Below, one piece after another: positions 27,609 to 39,600 of a stretch of 45,968 nucleotides of DNA. The stretch is from Legionella_A sp049239925 (lineage in GTDB: Bacteria; Pseudomonadota; Gammaproteobacteria; Legionellales; Legionellaceae): assembly GCA_049239925.1 (NCBI GenBank), contig JBMLTO010000100.1, positions 1 to 45,968 on the forward strand. Reading direction: 5' to 3'. The notes under the pieces are model-generated. The model did no database searches. It was not told where the DNA came from and was given only the letters and a program-made list of their open reading frames with translations. The position numbers and the translations under genes were made by a program. Every line of letters begins with the position of its first letter. Within the stretch, counting starts at the first letter, position 1.

Positions 27609-27643
27609 TTGAAATTGCATTTGCATTATATATAATGCTTTCT
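27609..27643 (+). promoter_or_regulatory. Sigma70-like promoter of the giant SecA-like gene
   Basis: TTGAAA (27609-27614) and TATAAT (27631-27636) are separated by 16 bases. The -10 is a perfect consensus and the -35 matches four of six positions of TTGACA plus the flanking pattern. Transcription would start near 27643, about 35 bases before the ATG at 27679. The ribosome site is a modest AAAGG at 27665-27669. Confidence 0.6.
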
Positions 27644-27678
27644 TTTGAAACAAAAAAACAAGCCAAAGGCAATTTATC

Positions 27679-30600
27679 ATGTATGCATTAGATTTTCCAA
27701 ATTTATATCGTAAGTATTCTGTTGATAACTTTGAAGTGATTATAAAAGCGATCAGTATTTATTTTAACGATTGGTTTCAATTGGATGTCTTGAATAATTT
27801 GTATGAAGATCAAGATGCAACTGGTAGCTATGAGATCCTATTTAACAAATGTATGCAAAAGCTTGCTGGTTTATACACTGAAAAAGAAGTAGCGATCAAA
27901 TTATGGAATTGCTTTCAAGATGAACAATCTGATATTAAAAAATATCTACTAGAACATTATATTTTTGTTCCGACAATAGGTGCTCACAGTCAAACAAACC
28001 CCAGACAATTATCATTCTTAGAAAAACTAGCTGTGGGGGCCTTGCGAGTAGCAGAGCCTTTAGAAATGTTAGATATTATGCGGGCATTGAATGGTTCAAA
28101 AAGATCAGGCGAGGTCAACCCTAGTCGAGGCTTCTTTGCGACGGATACAACGGTTATAAATCTTAAGTTGTTATTACTCCTAAACAAGCATCAGCCCAAT
28201 GATCAACTGATGTTAAATAACTTAAGAACTAAAAAAACGATCATTATTAATTTAAACAGGGATCTCACAAAAACAGCCAAATGGGGGGTAATTGATTTAA
28301 GACAGGAGGGGGTAGCAACGGTTTATTGTGAAAGCCCACTGCTCGAAAGGGAGCGCTCTGAGCTGGAAAACTATTTTGGTCCATGTGCTTATGAAGGTGC
28401 GAGAGCTGATAGTGCTGCATCCACCGGTTATGCTGCGTTAGCTTGGTTCGATCTTCGCTTCTATCGATTATATCGTTATGATTTAGATGCGAATTTTTCT
28501 ACCTTATTAGAAGAGTTTATCTTAAATATTCATGGTCATGATAATCCGGGATTAGCTTACAAATATTTACAGAGCGAAGCTAGGTACTTAACTAACCCAA
28601 TCAAGCAGATCTTCGAGCATCCTAGGACTGAACTGAGGAATGAAGGCCAATATACGATTGTCAAACCAGGATTCATCGTGCTGCGAATGTCATGGATAGC
28701 AAATTTAGGTCGATTAAATGACATGAACTTTTTGCCCGGTGATCTATTGCCTGTGATTAATCATCTTTCAGATCAGATCAAGGATGAAAATCTATTAGAT
28801 GATTGTATTTATCAAATTCAAAAAACAATGCCCCCATCGTTTGGAATGACTTTGGCCGATCCACGGAAGATCAATACAAAAAATCCCTCAATGTTAACGG
28901 TAATCAATCATGAAGTGCGGTTAGTTATACCACAGGTATTAGAATGTCAGCGCTTACGGGAGGTACATATTAGTTACGCAAAGGACGATAATATCGATGG
29001 AAGATGGCTCGATCAGTTATGGTTTGATGAGAAGAAAAATAAACAATATCAGGATAATAATAAGGCACAACAACTCTTTTACGGCGCCATGATGGTTCAA
29101 ACATTGGTTCGTAGTAAAGCTAAAAAAAGGAAGATTACTATCGAGGTACCGGATGACTTTAGATTAGACGCGCAACAATCTCAATTTATCATAAGCACCT
29201 TGCAGCAGAACGCCTATGTCACTGAATTTATCGTTAGCAACAATCAGTCATTACAGGCTATACGTGATCAATTACTATCTCTTTTTGCTCGAAATCGTTG
29301 GTTAGCTCAAAATAACTATCTTCCACCATTAACGGATCAATATTGGAAAAGAGCTGTTAAGTTTTGGCTAACTTATTTATCAAAAAATACAGTATTAGCG
29401 TCAACGAATCAGCACGATGAATTTAAGCGTTGCGTGAAAGAAATGGGTTGTGATGGCTTAAAGACGTTGTTGGCGTTTTTGTGTGATCCTTCCGAGCGTG
29501 ATTACATTGATAATATTTATGGCAAACGAAGGCCTGCTTTTTACATGGCTTGCTTAGAACACCAGTACCCCAACTATTTGCAAATGTTAAGGGATCATAT
29601 CAAACAAGGTGGATATTTTCCTTATGGTACGTTGAGTCTTTCATTCGATCGAAAGCATCAGGCTGCATTGCTTGATTTTTTGCAGATTATAAACGAGTCA
29701 ATCTCTTTTGATAAAATTGTCTTAACCGATTGCTTAAATCATAATTCATCTTTTCGTGAATTCTTATCTCAATTATCTCGACAAGTGCAAGAGAAAAAAT
29801 GGCTCAATTTAATTGAAATACCAGAACTAGATAATCCAAGACCACTACAACTTGTTCATTTTTCCCAACGCCAGACTTATCTGTTGTTAAACAATATAAT
29901 TCTCACGAATCGCCGTACTCAGGTTGCAAACAATCAATTAAAGAAAATTGAGGATTGTATGCAGCCTCTCTTACTCAACACCAACGAAGCCAGATCAGCA
30001 GCAGATGATTCATCGCTTGTTTCTATGGATACGTCGTCGTCATCTTCAAGCGATGACCAATCAGTATCAGCTGGGATGCAAAGCTGGCCTCTTAATAAAG
30101 GTGGCGCTGTTCAGTTGCAATTGCAGCAACAGCAGCAAATTGAACAGAGTCGTCAAGTTCAGCAACAACAGCAAAAATTACAAGCTAAAGCTATCGAGAT
30201 GGCTTTAATTAACGACTTGGTTACTTACCAGACTATTGATCACCTATTAGGTGATTTTTTAGCAAAACGACAGCAAAGCCTTCCTCAAGAATTATTGGCA
30301 AAGACTGCTTTGTTAAAAGGGAATGATAAAACATTACTACAGAATTTATTCCACACTTGGATTAATGCTAATCCAAATGTTTCTGAAGCAAACTATGTTA
30401 TTCAAGCAATGACTCAAGAAGCAGCAAAAGAGTTATTAATGAATTATAGTCATTTAGCGTCAGGTTTAAACCCAGATAATTTACCCAAAGGCTTTTTTAC
30501 TCAACGTTCTAAAAATGGACATTTGGTGTTAGGTTATGATCCTGAGCTGTCATATATCTCCTATCCAAATGCACTTACCTTAGATTTGACAGTTCCAAGC

Positions 30601-33600
30601 GTCTGTATGGATGCATGGAAGGGCAATTTTTATCAGCTAAATCTCGATTATTTTTTAGATAAACTTAAACAAAATAATGGCTCAATAGCCATCGGCCCTG
30701 ACGACTGGGAATATATTAAGTTATTTGTTCTGTTACAACCCAAAAATTTAACGGATGTAACTGGTGCTGATCAATTCTTCCAAACCCATTTTTGGCTTGA
30801 ATTATCACCGAAGGACAGAGAAACCATCAAAAAAAATTGGCCTTTATTTATGCAGGTATGGGTCAGTGCAGGAGAGTCTGGTCTTAGACAATTGTTAAGT
30901 AATCAACCAGAGATGTTGACTACCGATATTTCTCTGATCCTCTCTTGTTTTTTTAAATTGATACCAGGCCAAAGCCAAGAGATGTATCGGTTCTTATCTG
31001 AGCTGATTGATTCTGATGAACAATTACTCAAAGCATTTGGACAAATTTTTTATTCTTATGGTACGAAAGGCCTAACCTTGTTTTGTGTTATTTTAAAGCA
31101 ATTAGAGACCGATTTAGGCAGCAATTTTTTTGCCGTATTTACGAACTCTGTTCTACGTTCTACGCCATCGTTTAATCAATTTATGACTGTTGATTTTTTT
31201 ACTGTTATAACGGACATGATCGAGCAGTTAAGAAACAAATCAGCAGAGGCAGTTTTAACAGCATGGACCAAATTAATTCAGTTACATTTTGAAGTTACAA
31301 GGCACGGCGATATACAAGGATTATGGCGGGGATTTGCTTATTTTATCGATCAATTAGCGATGGATGCGTTGGTTCTAAAAGGCGATGAATTTAATAAATT
31401 ACAACCACATAATATGCTAGTATTGATGGATCGAATCCTCACTAGTGTACATCAAATCAAGGAGCCGCTCAGCAAAGAAAGTTTTTTACACAATTTAGCG
31501 GCTATAGATCTGACCCATGGAGGTGTTTATTATGCTTTGCAATATGAGCAGTTTAGCCATATTTCTTCTGAGTTAAAGCTGAGTAATTTTGAGTCTGGTC
31601 AGCCGACCTACGCGCCCAATCTTAAAGAAATCTATCGCTGGGATCAGCAAATTGATCAGATCATGATGTTGAGAGTCATTGCCTCGCAAGGTAAATTTAA
31701 TCTTCAGATAAAACAAAAACTAATTGATTGGCTCAATCGTGATAACAGCTGTTTTCGTGATCGTTTGATCTGGCTATTACATAGCGATTATGACACTAAT
31801 AATTTAGATGATAACCTGTCTATTATGAGTCAGTTAGCGCCTGAAGCTGTTAAGAAGATCGCTAAATGTGTTCATCAGGCGATCTGTAACGTGGGGGACG
31901 GCGGATTAAATATTCATTTGCAAGCGTTAATTATCCTTGCTAACCATTGTACTAACAATCCTGACCTATGCCAGATACTTGATGGAGATTTATACGGTAT
32001 TTTCTTGGAGGCATTGAGTCTATTCATTGTATTACAACCCAAGCAGTCACTCGATAAGTTGATGCATTTTTTTCATGATAATTCGTTGAGTAAGGATAAT
32101 CATGCCATTTCTAACGTTAGAGATGCCTTTAAATTAGCCACCTTATTTAATGTAATAGCACCTAAGGGTTCACCTACACAATTCCTGACGATGACTAGCG
32201 AGTTATTACCCATAGTCAAAGATGAGCTGCATTTATTATGTCAGCAATTATTCTCGATCGATTCTTCTCGTTCAAACCTGACATTGTTATCAGATGCGAA
32301 CAATTGGCAGGCCTTCCTGAATTGCATTCAGCAGATGAAGCATCATCCAGGGCAGGCGTCTCAACAACGAATCGCATTCATTGGATTATTAAATAATCAA
32401 GACATTCATTTTAAGTATTCTAAAAATGGTGATTTTCGTGCACTGGAGGCAGCTGATCTTCATGGTTTAAATGAGCTTAGTTACTTTGTTGATCATCAAG
32501 ACCGGTTATCGCGTTTCTTGCAGCAACACATTGTTGTACATCGGCAGGGTAGTGTTGCTGATCAATTACAAGGTATAGTAGCTATTCTGAAAAAGCTTCA
32601 GTTAAATCGTACTTATCTCAATGAGATTGAGCCATTGCTTTCTATTTTGGAATCGACTAAATCTGATAGTTATTGGAGTGCTGAGTTTTTTCATCAATTA
32701 TTGTTAACTCTACAGCCTGATACTGATAAAAGCGCCTTTCCCATTTCACTGCTCAAAGTTATTCTTGGCGAAAAAGCTTTAGCGGCTAGGCGAATTGATG
32801 ATGTTACTGATATGTTTCCAACATCGCTGAACAAACATTTAAAAATTATTTTGCAGTCAAACCAATTTGATCGTAGGCAGCAAGCGATGCTTAGTCAGCT
32901 CTGTCTACGCGAATTTGATTGGCAACAAGCAATTATTCTACTACCTGAGATAATTTCTGTTTTGTCTGCAGAACATATTGCCGCTGGTCGTAGCGATGCT
33001 CTGGAAATGTTGAGTCAATGTCAGGGGTATCCTAGGTTAGTTTCTAGTTTTAACATTTGTCGTTGGTTGGTAACGCTTTCTGGAGACCCGACATTTTTTG
33101 ATAAATGGCCGTTAACTGTACAGTTCTGGTTAAATGCACTGAGTAATAATAGTGATTTTTCAAACGCATTGACTTTTATACAAACCATTTATGTGAATGA
33201 ACCATCTAATCAAAAACGTCTGCTACATATCGTTGCATGGAGCTCATTAGCCCAAAAGCAGCACTATGATAATCAGTTTATTCTAAATATTAAACAATTA
33301 ATTGAGCAGTTATATCAAATATCAACTAAGCCATTAGAATTATTGGCCCGTTGTTACCCCGGTAAACCATCTCCTGATATGGATGATTTATTCAAATTAA
33401 TCAACCAATGCAAGCAAGATGAGGTTAATTGGAAGAGGGCAATTGATCGATTTTTACGTTGTCCTTCGGCTTCTATTCCTGCTGATTATGGCCAAATTGG
33501 TTTGTTAAGAAGCGATGATTTTGAACGCATGTTAGTAGATACTAGGATTAGTGCAGGCAATAACGATAAGCGTCTTAACGCTGGCTTGGCTGCCCGTACT

Positions 33601-36600
33601 ACCTTTATATTGACTGCTATTAAGCGTTTAGAACAAGGTCAAGATAAAATTTCTAACAATGAATTACCGATTGCTCAAATGAGCCAGGACGAATTGAAAC
33701 AAGCATTCACCAGCTTATCACACAAGCTGAAGCATGAGTTTACTAATGATTTAGTGCGCGCACAATTATGGGCAGTAGTGTTTGAAGTTATTTATAAAAC
33801 AACAGCAAAATATCCTCATTTGGCGCAACAGTATGGCTCTATACTTAATGATCTATTTTTAACAGGTGGAACTCGAGTAATCGCTTTATCGACGGGTGAA
33901 GGTAAAAGCCATTTTGTAGCAATGCGCGCCGCATGGCATGCTGCAAATGGCATGACAGTTGATGTGCAGACAGCAAAACGTGCACTTGCTGAACGTGAAG
34001 TTGCGGATTATCAATCGTTCTTTGCTTACCTTGGCTTTAAAGCAGTGTATATTCATCCGAAATCACAGAAGTCAGAATATATCGATGCCCAGATTCATTA
34101 TTCAACCTTAGGTGATCTATCACTATTTTTAGATGAACAATCTTATATCGGTCAGTCTATACAAATGAGTAAAGACCAGCGGGTCGCATTATTTGATGAG
34201 TTTGATTTTATCTATTTTGATGAGGGGCAAACAACCGCTTACAATTATGCTCGCTCGACAGGCAAAACACCGAAACAAATGACCTGGCTGTATCAGGCAG
34301 TTTGTGATTTTTATCAGAATGCTGAACATCTCAAGCAAAGGCAAATAATAGATCAATTTATTTTAAAGAGTTTATCAGAGACTCTTCAGAAAGCAGCCAA
34401 TGGGAATGACGATAGATTATCGATGATTCGCGTTGTGGCCGGTGACGATTTGCAATTAGTTGAGTGGCTTCAATCGGTACATCAAGCTTATTCTTTAGAG
34501 CAAGGCGTACATTTTACTGTCCGTGATGAATATATAGATGTTGGAGAAGAATCTTATCCAATGCAAGAAATTATCCCGTTGTCCACCGATAACCAAAAAA
34601 TGATAGGTTCAACCTTTACTGCTGGAGTGCAACAACTTCTAGCAATAAGGCTTAATTTAGCAGCCAAAGTCAGCGGACGTGCGCAGAATTATCACATTCA
34701 TCCTGAAAGTAATATTATCAGTTCTAAATGTGCAGTTGTCCTGATGCAATCGCTATGGTCAACTTGGGAAGGTTTTACTGGAACTATCTCTCCTGCTCAA
34801 GCTGAAGCATTACACGTTGACTTTCGTACACAAGTAGTGCGGTTACCAACTAATCAGCGAGAATTAAGATCTTGGCATCAGCCTCTTTTTTTTGATGGTA
34901 GTGCTTCTTCTAATTCGTCTATAGATGATCGAATGACTGCGTTAGCAAGCCAGATGTTGCGTTGTCTGGAACAGAAGAAATCAATACTATTGGCTTGCAA
35001 ACATGATAAACATGTTGATTATTTGAAGCGGATATTGCCGAACTTGTTAGGGGAATATCATAACCATTGTATTTTTTATACGAATGAAGAAAGTCGTTGT
35101 TCAGCTGATGTACTAACTGATAAACGTAGACTTGAATCGTGGATGAACGGCGAAAAAAAGAAGGGAATTGCTCTGATTGCTTCTGGCTTTGGTCGAGGTG
35201 ACAACGTCGAAGTTGAAGCTGTATTCTTAATGGATGTTAAGGACCTTAATGATCAGTTGCAAAAAGGCGGTAGAACAGCTCGTAATGGTCAACCTGGCGA
35301 GGTATTTCAATTTTATTTGCGTCATGAGTTACGCAAAGAAGAACAGAAATTAATTGAGAATCTCGGTTCTATCTCATCAGTGAACGAGAGAAATGAGGCC
35401 CAAAAGAGGCTTGCTGAGCTGTCAGGAGAATCGGATAAACATTCTCTACAACGCGTATTGTTATTACGTGAATACCTATACAGCTCAGAAAATGCTGTAT
35501 CACAGCACTATAGATTGGCGATTGGACAACTGTCGCTTCATAATACATCATTGCTGGCCACATTGGATGACCTAACCGCCAGGCATGCTTTTGGGACTTA
35601 TATTGGCCTAATGCTGAAACAGTTGGATAAAAAATGGGTTGGACTGAATCGAGATGACGTAGCATTACAAGACAAAATTGATTTTATTAACGTCACGATT
35701 CCTAAAATCATTGAAAGCATAGTTATCAAATATCAACAACTGTCTAGCAAATGTGAAGCATCGATAATACCTACTGTTCAGCCTATCAAGCAAACTAGCT
35801 TGCAATTAGTGGTGCCACAAGGCGAGCAAACCTTGTCAGATGAGCAGTGTGCATTAATAAATATTTGTAAGTTAATGGTTCAAGTTAATATTGACTCATC
35901 ATTAGCAAATAATGAATTGACACATCACTTATCATATATCGAAGGACGACAACAGTTACAAGCATTATTAGTGCGTATCGCTGACTCCAAGTCTTGGTTA
36001 GATATGCATAAAAAGATAGCATTGTTTGCCAAACAAATAAGAGAGAGTTCGCCTGAGTGGCTTCATTTTAAAGAGGGTTATTTAAAGTCTCAGCCTCATC
36101 CAGTATGGTTAATCAGGAGTGCTGATGAATCGATGTTAACGTTTTTCAACATCGTTGATAGTTGCTTTATTCCTACGTTGCAAACAGCTGTCGTAAACAA
36201 ATTAGTCAGCAGTTTAAAAAATAGACTAGAACTTGCGCATAAAATTCCCATATTGAGATATTTGGGTCAATTTTCAATAGAACAGCAACAAGCATGGGGA
36301 AATGATTTTATTAATTGTATTGAGCTGGTACAAAAGAGTTGTGGCGATCGACTATCCGTCTTTTGTGCTCATTTTAGCCCTATGAGCTACAGTCATTTTG
36401 TCGCCCAGTCTACTTTATTGATGAAAATTCCCGTAGTGACTGACAGTTCCACTGTTCTAGCAACCAAGCAACTCATGCAAGTAGTAAAAAAAGTTCCTGA
36501 ACAGTGGTTGGCTTTATTCGCCTCCTGGGAAAAAATGGCAAATGTTCAAAGTGATCAAGATAAGCTTCAATTTTTTATAGATTATTGTCGACTTATTGAG

Positions 36601-39600
36601 GTGAATCCGGGTTTTGTTAGACGGCTCGCCCAATTTAATCTTGATTCTTGGAAAACGTTAGAAGCACAACAACGCCAAGATATCATCGTCAGCTGGAATT
36701 TACTGGCACAGCATGCTAACCATCAACAAATCAGCAACATTGATGAGTTGTTGGGCAAATTAAATTCTCAACGCCTAACACTGGTGCTTACTCTGATCAC
36801 CCAGTTACTACAGCGATGCGCACAACATTCTCCTTTGTATAACCTTATACTTGATTACTGCTATGATGAAAATATTTCAATAGAATGCCTTAAAGCATTA
36901 GCGCAGGTATCTCATCCAGCTGCATGTTATCAAAATCTGGGTGCTGACGAATTCTTAGAGCTTATTCGCTCAATTGAATTGATCTATTCAAATGAAAGTC
37001 TATCTTCCAACAAGGAGGCATTGGTAGAACTTATTCATCAACTCATGGAACAGTTATCTGGACCACTTGTACACGCTCCTCTGTTATTAAGGCTAATTTT
37101 CATAAAAATGCTAACGAGCTTAGGCCGTAACTGTGTTTTTCCTACTCGCCAGTTATTTGCTCATATACTAACCGTATTAAGTCAGTATCCTGAACTACAT
37201 GATAAAATTGGTAATGACTCGCTAGGTCATTTAATTGATAAATTAGAAAGCCTATTAAGGTGGGCATCAGCAGAACAACATGAGGTGTCTAGCAGATGTG
37301 CGACATTTGTAGCTATAATTTCAAAATTTTTAATAAAATATCCCGATGCCCTACAAGACGTATTGGAAGGATTAGAGGCTCATCAGCGCATCGGTTCTCA
37401 GGATAGTGAGTTTCTGCGATTAAAATTGTGGAGTGACGCATTGATGACGGTCTCTCGTCTACAACCGCTAGGTCGTCAATCGATCGTACTCGTTAAGCTT
37501 AGTCATCGACTAATGACCCATCTTCCTAGAATGGTCCGTAGTGAATGGTTCAATCATTTTACAAATCCAATCTTATTGCAAGCCTTTTTAACCTATTGTG
37601 CGAATGAAACACTCAATCATTGTTCAGAGCAGTTATTGGCAGACCATGTACTGACTTTAGACCAATTCCAATTGAAAAATCCTCAACTGGATTTTGATGA
37701 ATTAATTGAGATACTGGATCCAATTTTACAAGTCGTCACTGATCAACAACAGCGACTAGAGACTATGGGCACTTTTATGCAAAAGATCTCTGGACGCAAT
37801 GCATCACATCTTCCGATATTGAGATTAATTCTTAAACAAATGTCAGACTATACCGGTGTTGATGGGCATAGTATCGTTCATATCAAATTATTTGCTCATG
37901 CACTGGTCACGCTTAGTCAATATCCTAAATTATTTGTTAAAAGAGATCATGCTTCATCATTAATTGATCGACTAGGTGATTGGTTAAGCTCAGTTGATCG
38001 TGCGTCAGCAGAACAAGCTCTTGTATTTAGCAGATTTGAGACATTTGTAACCATAATTTCTGAATTTTTAATAAAATATCCCGACGCTTTACAAGGCATA
38101 TTGGAAGGATTAGGAGCCCATCAGCGCATCGTTTCTCAGGATAGAGAGTTTCTCCGATTAAAATTGTGGGGTGATGCATTGATAACGGTCTCTCATCTAC
38201 AACCGCGAGGTCATCAATTGAGCGTACTCGTTAAGCTGAGTCATCGACTAATGACCCATCTTCCTAGAATGGTCCGTAGTGAATGGTTCAATCATTTTAC
38301 AAATCCAATCTTATTGCAAGCCTTTTTAACCTATTGCACGAACCCATCGCTCGATGATTGCTCAGATGAGTTGTTGGCTGACCTAGTTCTTGCTTTAGGC
38401 CAATTCCAATTGAAAAATACTCAACTGAGTTTTGACGAATTACTTCAAATAATTAGGCCAATTTTTCGTGCGCCAGGGGCGCAGATACCTATTCGTTTAT
38501 ATATGATGAAACACTTCATGCAACGAGTGTCTGGACAATTCATTGAGTCTCCCCTTGCCATGCAGAAGACTCTTACGATAGCTGTTAATCACTATTCTTC
38601 AGTAACGGAGCGTTCCCAAGCAAGTCTGGGATTATTCAATAGCTTGCTCCGCAATATAAGTGCATATCCCATCATTTATGAACGGTTGAAAGATCAACAA
38701 TTGGACTCGCTGTTAAATCAAATTATCACCTATCGACCTGTAGACTTACCTGAACGTGTATCGATCATCAATAACTTTTTAAAAAAAATACACCCTTTAC
38801 CACCCAAGCATTGTTCAGTACTTGTGGCAATGCTGTCTTACTCTGCCAGACAAGATATTGGTAACGATCGATTACGGTTATGCAGGGAGCTTCTATTAAA
38901 AGTAGACAAATTTTATCGTGATCCGGTGACAGTCGATATAAGTTTATTGCTGCAAGGTGTTGATAATGCAGTGGATAATCGCAATAATCTTGTTTTAAAA
39001 CATACGGCCGCCTTCGTTAGTCGATGCCATTGTGTTGAGCCTTTATTTGATTCGATGGGTTCTGTTCTTTCGCAATTTGAGAACAATACTTATATGCAGC
39101 AGTTAATTAAAGATGTGAGCAGGACTTACTACCGTCTTGCAAAGCGTCATCATCGCGTAGTTGCTGACATCATGTCTTCACCTGAACTAGAAAACTGGTT
39201 TGCTTTTACAGATGATATCAACAGTCGCAATCAACGAATTGTTTGGATGTGGTTATTGCAAAATAGGTATCTAGATACTACGCTCTTAGCAGACGATGAT
39301 CTCGATGACTACCGCAATACAGCGGCTACGAATGAGTTATTATTACAAGCGGGTTATGATCAATACCTTAAATACGTACAAACAACATTAGGGACAAGTG
39401 CACCTGTTGTTAACGGTAAGGGTTTCGATTTATCGTTAGATCAACAAAATAAACTCCTTGATCTGACTAATGAAATGAGATGCATTGGTCGAGCCGATGG
39501 TCCTGTTGTACTGAGGGATGATTGTGCACATGTTAATGAAATGAGAGTTGGCTTGCGCAAATTAATGAGCAACTATCAGTCTAGTTGGTTTAAATCAAGT

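Larger units (their letters stand above)
27015..27678. other. Structured 664-bp intergenic region
   Basis: No convincing gene is present on either strand. The region separates the divergent exonuclease and giant SecA-like genes. It contains three perfect DnaA boxes, nested inverted repeats, several AT-rich blocks (27227-27240, 27259-27275, 27405-27425) and a sigma70-like promoter at its right end. These are listed separately. Confidence 0.5.

Noticed and set aside
27015..27678. Proven chromosomal origin (oriC)
   Set aside because: Three DnaA boxes and AT-rich tracts are suggestive, but dnaA, dnaN and gidA are absent and GC skew could not be computed, so only a candidate is reported.
28240..28470. 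Degenerate Ulp1/YopJ-like protease fold in the N-terminus of the giant protein
   Set aside because: KWGVIDL and a following STGYAAL vaguely recall that fold, but the catalytic His and Cys are missing and the likeness is too weak.
29948..30208. Plus-strand 86-codon frame inside the giant gene
   Set aside because: It is an alternative frame of the Ser- and Gln-rich linker; low-complexity DNA stays open in several frames.
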